Below, in pieces: positions 1-11,377 of a stretch of DNA of 64,000 bases. The position numbers were made by a program, and so were the translations under genes. The notes below the pieces were generated by a model that was not told the origin of the DNA, did not search any database, and saw only the letters and a list, made by a program, of their open reading frames with translations. Source of the stretch: Fomitopsis serialis (Eukaryota; Basidiomycota; Agaricomycetes; Polyporales; Fomitopsidaceae); assembly GCF_022376445.1 (NCBI RefSeq), contig NW_025954986.1, positions 392,025 to 456,024 of the forward strand. The letters are read 5' to 3'. Every line of letters begins with the position of its first letter. Position 1 is the stretch's first letter.

Positions 1-961
1 TCCATCTGTATTCGGATCGTTATGACCTCCCACAAAGTCATCAGACATGAAGACTCATGGCGGTCGCTTGACGCTCATGGGTGCGGTGAGAGCCGCAAGG
101 ACCGTACACCATGCTGTGCTGTGTCTAACCCCTGCCTTCTCGCCGGTCTCCCACTGTAATTTTAAGACATGCATAAAAGCCCCCGTCTTCGTACGCTTGC
201 TTATACTCGCCTTTCAGACTTGCACGCCCTACACCTTGACATCGCTTTCACGTCGCATAACGCAATGTGTACTACCGAGTGGTGAGTTCGTTCTACTTAG
301 TCCCACCTCTTGATCCAAAGGGTCTGACGTTCGAGTTCGGCTAGCTGGGGCAATCAACATCGTTATGGTAGCTGCAACGTAAGGCCCCGCCTCAGTTGTG
401 GCGAAACACGCGCTCCCTTAGCTTACCCAATTTCAGCATTATGTCAAACAATACGAGACCGGTGTCAAGAAGGACTGTGGATCACCGACATGCGGGCTAA
501 GTAAGGCCCATAAACATACAGCTCGGCAATGTAACTGCCCCAAGGTGTGTGCTGTGCCTTACCGTGCATGGGTTCTGCGTGCTCATCAAATCCACTAGGT
601 ATACCAGGAGGAGCGACGGATCCTAAATCTCATCCGCTATTATTGCGATGCGTGCCTGGCTCAGGGATGGAAGACGTTAGAGCGCGAGTCTGGTCGGCAG
701 TATTGAGATCGCTTATTTAGTTTCGGTTGATCACCAGTATTCTAGCGCTATTTATGACAGGTTCACGACGACTTACTGCAGACCTTATCGCTTTACGGCC
801 CAATGGTTGGCAGTGCCATGCGACCAGAGCTTCGTCCTGTCAGTGACGGCGAGGTCTCAGACTGACATTGGCATTCGGTAGCGAAGTGCCGTGATGTTAC
901 ATCGATACTCTACAAATGGAAAGCATCAATAAGATGTATCCGCGCTCGAGTGTATCCACCA
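1..961. other. Non-coding stretch, no gene seen
   Basis: Only short open frames without codon bias or recognisable motifs occur here. It lies downstream of the helicase gene on its 3' side. I see no repeat, RNA gene or mobile element. Confidence 0.5.
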
Positions 962-3900
962 TTACACCAAATCCATCCTACAGTTCTTTGAGCCGCCCTT
1001 CCGACTGCGATAGAAATTTCCCAAGGTCTTCATGGCCTGTCCAAAGGTCTCTGTGACTACGGCATTCTCTGCGATCCATTGAGGAAGCTTCTCGCGAATT
1101 CGCGGAGAACTATAACGGCAATCGACTAGCACGAGAGCAGCCCAGTCATCCCGATGCCGAATAGCGCGCCCTACAGTAGCTAGGTTCAGCTGCGGCACAT
1201 ACTGTTACACAACAAACGCACCAATACTTTGGTTCACTGCGTTCATACACATGTTCTGATACAGCTCGGCGGCGGCGTCTTTGCAGCCATTCGCTAGTCT
1301 AGTACCAGTCTCGTTTGTCGTGAGCTGTTGTTGCAGCCTGTTGACGTATTTCATGCGTTCCTGAAGCTCTGGGGAGCCAAAATTGGCGTAAGGAAGCCCG
1401 ACGATGACCACAGCACGAGCGAGGTCATCTGTGAAGTTGAGACCTTCGGACAGTTTTGCTCCGATTACCGCGAACAGCAATGCGCCACCTTTCCCGATTA
1501 CTTCTCCGGTGGCGTCTGATCGATTCTGTAGTTTCCTCAGTGTGATGCCTTACGTGGCGATGCAGTGACCTGACTGACCTCTACGACGCGGGCTGCAGCC
1601 GAGTACTCCCTCAGCACTGTCTCCACTTCTCCACTGTCATGGGGTTCAGAGAATACCTGGTCGTCATCGGCTGGGTCAGCTTGTTACATAATTTCACCTA
1701 GAAATCAGACATACCTTCTTCTTCCCGTTCAACTTCGCAATCAAGCCGCTCTTCTGCCATTCTGCCATAACCCCATTGAGAAAGCTATACGAAGGAAGGA
1801 AGACAACGATTCCCGCAGGCGCAACGTTGACGAAGTTGAGTAAGATCTGCCCGAGTTCCGTAATCTGTAATGTCATATTCATATAAAGTAAGACTCAGAT
1901 TGCACAGATGACGGTCATACGGTTTGTTTGTGACTCCGCTGCTCGAACTTGAATTGCAGTTCCCCTCCTCTGGGGCCTCTCTTCAGCACTAGGGTCTGCA
2001 GGCTTGTCGGTGGTATAATATGTCCGCAGGAAAAATTAGTGAGCCGTTCGTTCGGTACTGTAGAGAACAGTTGCTGTATGACGTCGGAGATCTAGCATAC
2101 CACCGCGACGGCCACCGTTAGTTCCTCTGACCAGAAGCAGGGTCCGATGAAAAGACCTCTCACAGGAGACATAGTACCTCCTGCCAGTACGACCGACCTG
2201 GCAGAGTCAATGACATCTTGGAAGTGAGTGGCAGGGTTCAGCTGTTGGTACTTTATCTCGACTTGGCCGTCCACAACCGCTAACGTCACTCGCCCGTCTG
2301 CTCCCAGGACGGACCGTGTCGTTAGTATTTTCGTCAACAGTTGTAGCAGCAGGCAGAACCCACCGTCATTAGCAGAGGTCAGCGACGTGATAAAACCTTC
2401 CACGGCATGGAGGGGTGGGGTCGTCGTCACCAGCCGCGCGACTTTGGCTAGTTTTACGGGATCTGGAGTGCAAGGAGCCGAGTGAGGTCATCGAACCTTG
2501 AACATCAGTACGAACATGCGTATTGGTGACTGCAGCCGCTCACCCTCTCCCGCAGCCTTCTCCAGCGTCTTCACCGTATATCCAGATATTTTCCTCGCGA
2601 TCTGGATGACATATGGCAGACCTTCAGTGACTCAAGAGACCAACGAGCAATCGTCTCGTCGCACCCTACTGCTCCGGAGATAGGTCTCCACCTCCAGTAG
2701 ATTCACACCCTCTGACTTGCGCCCGAGCCTCTTGAGAAGCTCACCAGGTGTCATGACCTCCACGCCCTGTCCACGCGTTTTCTCTGATCCTCCTTCTGTG
2801 GGCAAATTCTTCTGGCCCGGTTTCTGCTCCGCCACCTGATTGCCCAGCTGACCAGCAGTTGTCCCTTTGTCGGGGTCTCGTCTTGAACCTTCCGCCACTC
2901 CTCTACGTACCGCTGAAGTGCGTCAAGCAGGCCCATCAGGCGTGTCAGGTGCAACGCATGATCGGTTGACAGCCGGGTGCGGAAGCGTGAGAGGTAGACA
3001 GAGAGCTGCTGGCGCGCGGCAGAAAGGGTGCGTACAGGTAGGCGGGTGGTTGAGAGGGAAAGGAGGGTGGATATGAGGTCTGCATGACGCAAATGAGCTT
3101 GGGGTTGAACTAAGCACGATACAACCGTCTACTTACTGTGAGCCTCGTCTACGATGACAATCTGATTGGTTAGATCGACTCCAAGGGCTTCTCGGGCGTT
3201 CTTTTGGAGAAGCAGATTATAGGGCAGCAAGACAAGCTGTCGGACAAACATCGGAGGTCGGCCTGCAAGAAACGGTGCAGACAAGCTAGAACTCACCTGT
3301 GCTTGCGGTATAGCTTGGCGCGAACCGAAGTACGGGCAGACATCCGCGTTCTGACCCATCTCCACCAAATCCTCGATATCTTTAGGCGTTGCCTTTCAAG
3401 TTGCATGCACCGCCTAAACACAGCATCAACTGGAAGATTATTATTGCTCACTAGAATTTGATCACGAACGTCGAGCATCCGCACTTCATCCTCGAGTGGA
3501 GGAAGATGCGGGCATCGACGCTTTCCTTTCTCTGACGATGCAACATTGTGATCAACAAGATGCCAATGAACAGCGAAAGGAATCTTACCGCCGAGTAATT
3601 GTCGGCATGCCTCATCAATATCTCCAGGTCGTCTCCGTAGTTCTTCATTTATACACAGCTGTTTTCGTGAAGCCAAGGACACTGTCCGTGCCGAACTGCT
3701 CAAAACATCCGCTGCCTCAGCATTACTATCTTCCGTCAGCGGCCGTTTGGCGTTGGCCTTGATGGACGAAGACGTCGTTGCATCAACCGACCGGGTATGA
3801 TTCGGGGTTGGTTCGGGGTGAATGGTAACATTCAAGTCGATTCGTAGCTTCCGGAGCTCATGCATCACCTGAGCTAGCTGTGAATGTGTCCGCGAAGCAT

Positions 3901-4993
3901 AGTAGATTTTGGTGCAAACGGGTTCATCTTCCTCGTTTGTCCCAGAACGTGACCCATTCTGCAACCTGTGAATGCAGCATGTCAGATAATACAATATCGG
4001 GCACTGATTAGGCTTACTTGTGCATTAGAGCACGGACAGCAGGCGAGAGATTGCTATACTCGTCATCTGAGCGCCCTTCATCTGTATCGTCCGGAAGAAA
4101 ATCGCCGTCATCTTCTCGCGGAGTATCCTCGTCTGCGAGTTTCTGGTCCAGTTTGTAAGTGGGAAGTTGAGGATATCAAATGAGAGGGGGTCAATCAAGA
4201 ACATGAACATTGCGTCACTTTGCTAAAGTGTCCGTCAAGAAGGATCTCACTGCGGCAGCTCCACTCAACAGTACCAAAACAGTTCCGATAGTGATGCCTG
4301 AAGGAAAACAGCTGGGGATCAAGGTCCACACCGCGAATGAATGCTTCATGGATAGTATCCCCCAATACTAGCCATATTCGCTAGGAGACGTCTGGAGGGT
4401 CCGATGGCATCCACCGTACCATGATCCGCATGATGCACGAGCCTCCCCAATTCATCTAGCCACAATTCTTGAGAACATATTAACGACATACCTGTTTCTT
4501 TCTGACGTGTCCACGAGCAAGTTTCCTCATCTCTGCCTCTTTCTTCCGCGCCTTGACCAATCGTTCTGCATACTCGCGATCCGCAGCTTCGAGCTCCCGT
4601 CGCCGCCGCTCGAGAGTCTGCTCAAGCACCCAGTCAGGACCTAGAAATTCAGTTGCAAGGTTAGAGTTTCATATATTTGCATGGGGCATACCGTCAGTAG
4701 CCACCGACAATGCATCAAGTTGTCCCTTCCGCGCGCGCTCTTGTTCGTCTTTCAGCCATGTTAAGGAGGCACAGAGCAGGCTAAGAGTCTTTCCCTGTGT
4801 TGTATAAGCACGTTAGCCACAATTTACTTATGCCTTCCAATATATGGCTCACAGTTCCCGTCGGACTCTCAATAATCGTCACCTTTCTATCCTCAATCGC
4901 AGAGTATAGATGTCGCATGAGGTCGAGTTGAATCCCATACGGCTCGAACGGAAATGCAGGGAAGCTCGGTGGTGTGCTTAGTTTCAGCGACAT
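962..4993 (-). CDS. CHL1: CHL1/DDX11-type iron-sulfur DNA helicase
   Basis: This is a multi-exon gene for a superfamily 2 DNA helicase of the XPD/FANCJ/DDX11 group. Family members unwind forked DNA in the nucleus and support sister-chromatid cohesion and replication. The ATG at 4991-4993 opens a PFEPYGIQLDLM segment. Walker A, SPTGTGKT, is split by an intron at about 4795-4852. Four cysteines, in LCINE, EACRQ, RRCPH and DVCPY (about 3700-3330), match the Fe-S pocket. A DEAH box lies near 3140, LAGGTMSP near 2170, SEGLNF at about 1433-1450, and motif VI, GRAIRHRDDWA, near 1140-1170. The stop is at 962-964. Motif VI is interrupted by an intron of about 60 bases that follows NQSIG. All motifs occur in order without a clear frame break. 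The choice of DDX11 over RTEL1 or FANCJ rests on overall motif wording and is less certain than the superfamily. Confidence 0.88.
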
Positions 4994-5190
4994 GTGGTGT
5001 CTCGTTCGATAGGTAACGCGAGAATCTTGTGAAGTTACAGGTTCAGCGGCATGAAGGAGGAGGACGAGCTGAGGGCGCGTCAGGCTGCGGCGACGCGTCT
5101 GTGGCTGAGAACGCGTAGAACCACGATCACGTGCGTTTCTGCCAATTGTCGGTGCGCAACGTGTCACGCAGGTTGTGTTTAGTTATGTAC

Positions 5191-6011
5191 CTACTCAGTA
5201 CACGGCACAGTAGTTAGACGGCTCCAGGCACTGTGGTTTATAGCAGCTGTCTCTTCGCTTTCTATATAGGACGAATATAGTAGTAGTACGTCCTTGTGAA
5301 CATGATCTGGACTTATTTGAGTCATTATGATCCGAGGGGCGTTCCCTAGTAACTTACGGGCATTCACAGCATCAGCATTAGTCCAACCAGAACAGCTGTC
5401 GCACCCTTCCAACTTGAACCTGTCCGAAGCTCTGGCGAGCGCAAAGCGGACACTCCAGCGACCCTCAGGTTTCCCGTTGGCTCCGTTGAAAACGTTGTAG
5501 CCGTCGTGTACTATGCCATGTTTGTGAATGACGTAGCCTCGCCCTGGCCCTTCGTCGCTTCAAACGTTTCGTTCAACAAGCAGGTCTGCGTCGAAAATGG
5601 CGAGGGACCGCAATACGACGCGTTCGCCTGCGACGGGTCTGATGACATAGTGTACGCAACGTTCCAGATGATGGTGTACGTTCCTTCGTCGGCAGCGACA
5701 TCGCAGCCAGAGGCGCCTGTACTTTGGGCAGGAACACACGACCCGAGTCCTGTGATGTTGTCGGTGTTTGACTGGAAGTGCCCAATCTTCGTGCCGTTAG
5801 GTGCGATCAAACTGGTGTTCACGGCTTCCACGAGCCCTAAGAATTTGGGTGTCATCAGCCGTTGGGATGCTGGGGAGCACACGACGTACCATAGTACCGC
5901 GTTGGGGGCTGCGCCCACCCGAAGAACACGGTCGACCTGCACTTGGCTGGGTGGCACCAGAAGGGTAAATGTGTCGGGCAGCGAAACTGCATATGCCAAA
6001 AGGGGGAGCAC
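5191..6011 (-). CDS. Putative membrane-anchored or secreted glycoprotein, unknown family
   Basis: I do not recognise the family. Reading leftward, the frame begins with a hydrophobic run (LTFSLLVLPLLAYAV, about 6040-5990) that looks like a signal anchor. An extracellular-looking part follows, with several N-glycosylation sequons (NTS, NGT, NIT, NAS) and spaced cysteines. At about 5511 this frame stops, but a frame offset by one base runs on with HDGYNVFNGANGKPEGRW and SDRFKLEGCDSCSGW. The split therefore suggests one protein with a single-base break or an unrecognised intron. A GTAAGT donor near 5360 may end that exon. No ATG was found close upstream, so the true start is probably in a short exon around 6060-6160. 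The plus strand has an overlapping open frame, which I take as a shadow. Confidence 0.45.
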
Positions 6012-7345
6012 TAGGAGCGAGAAAGTGAGAGTCGCGAATGTGGTTACGAACAGAATACGTGAGTAGGCTGGAGCTATGTGTGAGCCTTCCCAGTCTCTGA
6101 TGAAGGGCAGATAGTACGGTCACCTGAAGGTGAGTTGCCTCTGCATATTGTCTCACTCATCGCAGCGCACCCGTGGGTGGCAGGCACTGCCAACGTTACA
6201 GCGAGGCGACCACGCCCACCATCTGTCAATTCCTGGCAGTGGAATACGACTCGGCCCGTTCGGGATGCTTGGTACTGCGTGGGCTGTCTACGTCCGACTG
6301 TCAAAGAAGAGCTAGTCAGTCAGGCGCTGTGATACCTCCGGACTGATCAGCACTTCAGTGTTAGACCAACTAATCACAAGATTGAATTGTGACTTATGGG
6401 CCTACGATTGAGTTCGCAAATAGCATCGCACATTCTTCCCTGAACCTGACCGCATGTGCCGCGTGCTGTGACCTGGCCGTTCTAAATTGTGAAAAACGGT
6501 GCCAACGGTGAGTCTGATCATGTCTCCCCGTAACAGCATCTTGGCGAAAGCAACGATACTAACAGCCGCCAGTGGCAAGCCCCCTTGGGCACGAGAACGG
6601 AGGTGCAGCATACTATCTAAGTAGTATCAACTCAACGGCAGTTGCTGCCTAACAAGAAAATCAGCTCGAAAGTTTACATTTAAGCGTATGGGGACCGTAC
6701 CTCATCTACGAAGGCTTCGGGAAAAAATCGTCCCAGCTTGAGCTGTCTGCTAAGTAGCTACGGTGTTAAGGATTCTATGATGCTCTTCTCATACCGCTGG
6801 TGCGCAACGGCATACCCAACGATACAACAGTATCCCATGTCTAATTGGCAATGAGCACCGACTCCGAGGGCGATTGACAGGATCGTGTTGTTCCGAAGTT
6901 GTTCGGAAATCCGGCGATCATACCTGGGCACCGGTGCCTTTAGTGCATTCCAAGCTAATCTCGAAGCAATCTGGAGTCGGAAAATACCATTCACTTTCGC
7001 ACTTTCGCAAAGGGAATGGGAGCTCACCTGTTTGCCTACGGTATTCTTGGATGCCATGTGGCTCGGAGCGACCATTGCCAGTGCACGACTATGAGGACAC
7101 ATTGCTGAGGATGAAGTCTAAGGGTTAGCGTAGACAATCTCCCAGCCTTCACGGAAACTCACCTATCATCCTAGACACTCATAAGATCCTGTACAGGCTT
7201 GTACAGCAGGACACTATCTGTCGTGTAAGGCCACAGTGGACACGAACGAGCGACCCGCAGAAATCATGGTTTATAGCGCCACCGAAGCCCATAGAGTGCA
7301 TCGGCATTAACTGAATGTATATAGAGACAGACGACGGCACCACCG
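6012..7345. other. Mostly non-coding; one unassigned open frame
   Basis: The minus strand holds an open frame at 6758-7102 (about 114 codons) that starts at a non-canonical codon after a possible donor and has a modestly hydrophobic, Cys-containing end. It could be an exon of a decayed gene. A further open stretch on the same strand at 6402-6611 has a hydrophobic patch. Nothing here matches a family I know. Confidence 0.3.
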
Positions 7346-8688
7346 TTACATCCATTTCGACCCAACCAGGTTCCACAGCCTCTCCCTGACTGTAGTCCGC
7401 ACCCGGTCTTCCTCCTCCTTCTCCTGCATGCGCTTCTCTTCCTTGGCTTTCAGCTGATCCTCGTCCGTCTGCGGCACTGACACAGGCAGCGGCGCCCGTG
7501 CGTTCGCGCGCGCACGCGCAAGGATTCGCTGGCGTTTTGAGAGGGGAGAAGCTTGCCTGGCAGATTTTGCCTCCTGCGTAGATGCCGCCGCAACCGCGTC
7601 GATGTTTGTACTTGGGTCCGCCGCGTCAGCAGCGCTCGTTTTGGGCGACATTGAGGCGATATAAGCGTCTATGGCAGATGTTGAGGGCGAGGGGAAGGCA
7701 GATTCTTCGCCTCGGGCGGTGCTGCTTGTGTAAGGGGCGTGCTGTCGACGTCTTCTACATCCTCCGCAGCCTCTACTGCCTCGTCTGTTGTCCTCTCGCG
7801 TGACTCGCGATCCCTCTTGCGCCGCTCCAGTCCTCTTTGCATCGTGGAAGCGGGATGGGCAGCATCGTCGGCGGGCAGGTTGTAGAACCCTCCCCAGTAG
7901 TAGAAGGCCCCTTGAAAAGAACGGTCGATTACGGGCCTGGACCTGGCCATCCCGAGTAAGAATGGAGTCTCTGCGATACACGACACCCGTCAGGCGCTCC
8001 ATACAAAGAGATGTTGCTGACAGGGTGGACGCACTAGCTCGTTCTACCCGGAGGTCAACCGTGATCATCTGACGCTTGTCTGCTGAGTTGCGGAATCTAC
8101 CTCGTGCATGTCGTCCTCTGGCGAGACGTAATCCTCAGGGTTGAGAAGGCCTTGAAGGTCTTCCAGACCGATACCGCCTGAGCGGGCCAAGTCGACGACC
8201 GGCGTGTCGACCTTCAGCAGGTGGGGGGTCTCCGGGGTGCGCTCGAGAGACGCGGTGTCCTCAAAGTTGATCCAGAAGTATGGGATATACAGAGAGCGGA
8301 AGTCATAGTCCTAGAGTCACATTTATTAGTCTGGTGACACAGCGGTCGGTGCGCACCGCCAAGCAGCTGAACTCACTCGCATGACTTCGTACTCGCGAAT
8401 CCGCCCATAACGACGCTCCAGTCCCCGAATCATCGCCAGTAGCTCAGGCATGGTCTGTATGCCGTCCCATGGTCGCACAAAGATAGTTGTTTCTTCTGGA
8501 GGTACCGGGTCCCTGACTTTTGAGTGTCGTGACGAGGATTCAGGGAGTGGTGGTGGGAGGTCGAGGTCAGACTCGATCGACTCGGTCGTCGCTGTCTTTA
8601 GCGTTCGTCGAACACATTGTCTGACGACTCGCAAGCGATGAGAATGATGGAAGGGAACTGCGCTGCGCCTCAGGCCTGCATGGTTCAT
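7346..8688 (-). CDS. Putative mitochondrial protein, basidiomycete unknown
   Basis: The ATG at 8686-8688 opens an Arg/His-rich, acid-free leader (MNHAGLRRSAVPFHHSHRLR) typical of a mitochondrial presequence. Exon 1 runs to IREYEVMR near 8382 and ends at a GTGAGT donor. The next exon begins DYDFRSLYIPYFWINFED near 8312 and ends in an acidic SPEDD segment. The distal part has FQGAFYYWGGFYNLPADD (about 7930-7875), then a Lys/Arg/Glu-rich coiled-coil-like tail ending RERLWNLVGSKWM. The frame changes near 7920 and again near 7710, so either small introns are missed or the gene carries single-base breaks. I cannot name the family. The presequence and the head-to-head neighbour suggest an inner-membrane or ribosome-associated role, which is inference. 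Confidence 0.55.
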
Positions 8689-8964
8689 GCTCGTGGATGC
8701 GAAAGGTCAAGGTCGTCGGCAACTTCAGGGAATTTGTGACAGTGAGCAAAGTCACGCTGTGACTTTACTTATCTCTGATTGATGACATAAGTAACACTTG
8801 TAGTCTGTTAACAACTTCCAATAGTGTACAACTTACTTACAGTACGGCTGTAAGTAAGCAAATCAAAGGCGATGATACTATGATAGTAAGTATCAACTGC
8901 TCGTTCATTCAGCACAACCAGCGGAACTCATTGCTTGGTGATTTGACCTTTGTTCCTGTCTTCC
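8689..8964. promoter_or_regulatory. Shared divergent promoter region
   Basis: About 276 bases separate the ATG of the minus-strand mitochondrial unknown from the ATG of the FLILHELTA gene on the plus strand. The stretch is AT-richer than the flanking exons. The arrangement implies that both 5' regions share it. No specific factor site was identified. Confidence 0.45.
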
Positions 8965-9776
8965 ATGGACGTAAGAAATCGCTACAGGACATTCCAGCTA
9001 TGTGCTCAGCACCGACACTCATTCCTCCCGAGTTATCCAGGATTATATGCAGGCTTCAGACCATACACCGCCGGCCCAGAGCCTCAGCCGTCCACAACGA
9101 CCACTCCTCCTAGTCCCTCCAAAGGTCGATTCGCAGCCTACAGACAGGCACTGAATGCCCTAGCAGAGCGTACGCGCACCCCTCTACCCTCGCTGATATT
9201 CTCCTTCGCGGTGCTGCACGAGCTGACCGCGATCGTCCCGTTCGCGGGCATCTTCCTTGCCATGCGCACGCTCAACGTCGGCGAGCGCGTGCTCAAGTCG
9301 TTCCCGAACAAGTTCATGGATGAAGCTGCCTTTCGTGCGCCTCACGACACGCCGCCCGAGGAGCTGCCGGACTTCTGGGTGAGGCTGAGGAGGCGGTGGT
9401 GGCTCGAGGGCAGGCTCATGGCAGAGCGTGTGGGCAGGCGTTATGGGATCTTTGGTTTCTCAAAGAATGGCACAGAGGGTGACGGCGTTCACCCTGATGT
9501 GGCCTCCCGACAGGAGCCGGTGCTGAAGAAAGCAGTACCCGATATTCTCAACTTCTCGATTGCATATCTCGTAACGAAGGTATGTGGAATTATGTGCGCG
9601 CTGCTTGTGGGGAAAACAACTGAACATTTCTTTTGCAGTCATTGCTTCCTGTGCGCGTCGGTCTTTGCTTGTACTGGTCCCCTCCGTTCTCCCGCCGGGT
9701 CATAGAGCCTACACGGATGGCGATCATGCGACTCGTCCGTCGCGCCTCCACATGTCAATCGCGCGCCCGCCTATAG
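8965..9776 (+). CDS. FLILHELTA-family mitochondrial protein (yeast Mrx11-like)
   Basis: The diagnostic hydrophobic motif appears as FSFAVLHELTA at about residues 79-89, followed by a membrane segment (IVPFAGIFLAM). Family members are fungal mitochondrial membrane proteins; yeast Mrx11 is found with the mitoribosome-associated MIOREX complex. Residues 1-55 are Arg/Ser/Pro-rich and fit a presequence. A second hydrophobic region (ILNFSIAYLVTK) crosses the only intron, 9580-9638 (GTATGT donor, TTGCAG acceptor, 59 bases). Exon 2 continues SLLPVRVGLCLYWSPPF and reaches a TAG at 9774-9776. The ATG at 8965 is the first in frame; a short upstream exon cannot be excluded. No frame defects. Confidence 0.82.
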
Positions 9777-10247
9777 GTCCGCGCGTTGCATAGGTTTCGC
9801 GAGATTTCGCGCGCAACGCACTGTCAACCAGCGAAGGATCGTCGGCGTTTCTGTCTGCTATGCTCGCATCAGAGTGCTCCTTCATTATCCCTCGTGGGGC
9901 CCTCATCTGCAACGGATACTACTGCCCCTCGGGCGTGCAGGGCACTGACGTTCGCAATCAACTTTGAAGGCCTCCTGGGACAGTCCTTACCCTTATGTCC
10001 GACAAATCCACTTAAGTACACCAGATAGTTCTCAAACAGCAATGCGAATTACATTGGACATACAGCGAGCAGAGCGTACTAGGGCTACAAACATAGAGCA
10101 ATATGTACAGCAAATATCACAGCGTAGATCGACTTCCGTGCGATACAGTAATAACCTCGACGTGTCCGCGCACGAATTTCAACTCAGAAGTCCGTCGGTG
10201 TCCCCGCCAGCGACCAACCGTAACGACCGTGTATGTTCAATGAAGCT
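9777..10247. other. Intergenic, 3' side of two convergent genes
   Basis: The FLILHELTA gene and the unknown minus-strand gene end toward each other here. Only short frames without motif content are present, so this is probably two 3' untranslated regions. Confidence 0.5.
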
Positions 10248-10991
10248 TCAAGCCTTGTGTCCGAGCGAGAGGGTGCGGGTCGCCTTCACAGCGCGCCCAA
10301 GGAGGGACGGTTTCGGGTCCTTGAACTTTGGCCATCCTGGCGTACTGACGTACCACGCGTGTCTCCGGCTGGGGTCGTAGCCTCTTCCGTATCCCACGTC
10401 TGCGCCGTGTCCCTCTCGCATGTTCTCCCGCGCAGCGGCATCCATCGCGTACAACCTATCCTCCGAGGTGGGCTCCGCGACGAGCGTGGCCGTCGTGGAT
10501 TCGTTGCTGCAGCGGGTCCCCCTTGCGGCTCCGTTAGTCAACCGGTCAAGCACAATCCACCCTGCCTCGTCCTCGCGGCCGACCAGCTGCAACTCAGTGA
10601 TCACATCATCCATACTGGAAACCTCCCCGTTCTTGAATCCCAGAGACAAACGAGCGTGCTTCGCGGATTTTCGCAACCGTGGGCGTAAATGAGTGTGGTG
10701 GTCTTCCCTGGCGTCTTCCTTCCGGCTCCCTGGACCCTCCTTGTCGCCCGCGACATCCTTAGAACCTTCTTCCGTTCCATTATCTTGCTTGGTGCGGTCC
10801 TCACGGTCATGCAGAGGCTGAGTCTGAAGAACTGCGGAAAGAATCAGGCAAGAGAACGTTGAGACGACCAGAGTGGGACGTACTGAGTTCAGAGCCTCTT
10901 GCATTTCCACAGGCAACGAATGACGGGAGGGCAAAGCTGGGGTCACCACAATCATGGGGACCCGCGCCTGCTCGACCGACATTGTGCTCAT
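10248..10991 (-). CDS. Hypothetical protein, 247 aa, one possible membrane segment
   Basis: This is a single uninterrupted frame from ATG at 10989-10991 to a stop at 10248-10250. It has a short Pro/Thr-rich N-terminus and one hydrophobic stretch (LVVSTFSCLILSAVL, about residues 40-55). A highly charged Lys/Glu/Asp/Gly central region follows, then a C-terminal part rich in Arg, Gly and Tyr. I recognise no domain. A long one-exon frame is unusual among these intron-rich neighbours, so it could be a lineage-specific gene or, less likely, a chance frame. It lies next to the GH31 gene on the same strand. Confidence 0.45.
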   Translation of the reverse strand: MSTMSVEQARVPMIVVTPALPSRHSLPVEMQEALNSVRPTLVVSTFSCLILSAVLQTQPLHDREDRTKQDNGTEEGSKDVAGDKEGPGSRKEDAREDHHTHLRPRLRKSAKHARLSLGFKNGEVSSMDDVITELQLVGREDEAGWIVLDRLTNGAARGTRCSNESTTATLVAEPTSEDRLYAMDAAARENMREGHGADVGYGRGYDPSRRHAWYVSTPGWPKFKDPKPSLLGRAVKATRTLSLGHKA

Positions 10992-11377
10992 GCTAGACCG
11001 TGAGGAGGATCCTAATTATTGAAAGGGGCAGGAGTAGCATACGCTGAGGTCAAAGCGACGCGGACACCCGAAGTTAAATAGCACGAGTCGGCCACAGAGC
11101 CACAGAGGCCGTTTCAGGTGCCCCGCAGTGGCCACACCGGAGAAGCGTTCATACGTTTGAGTCGGACCGACCCCGCGACGAGACCACCGGCTTCGTGGCA
11201 CTAATCTGTTCTGATCAGCGCGGATCGCCTGGCACTCACCATTGTGCATGTAAATGAATTGCGACTCAAGCGTAGACACACGCCGGTTGTCATGGAGTCT
11301 GGCATAACACGTCTAGAATAGGAAAGCGATAATACAAGAAGTTGCGTCGGACAATGGAAAGCAGGCAGTCTAGAGTC
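10992..11377. other. Intergenic, promoter side of the 247-aa gene
   Basis: This lies between the start of the 247-aa frame and the stop of the GH31 gene. I see no features. Confidence 0.5.

Noticed and set aside
5506..6066. 186-codon plus-strand frame
   Set aside because: Shadow of the minus-strand glycoprotein frame, which has a hydrophobic leader and N-glycosylation sites; the plus frame lacks both.
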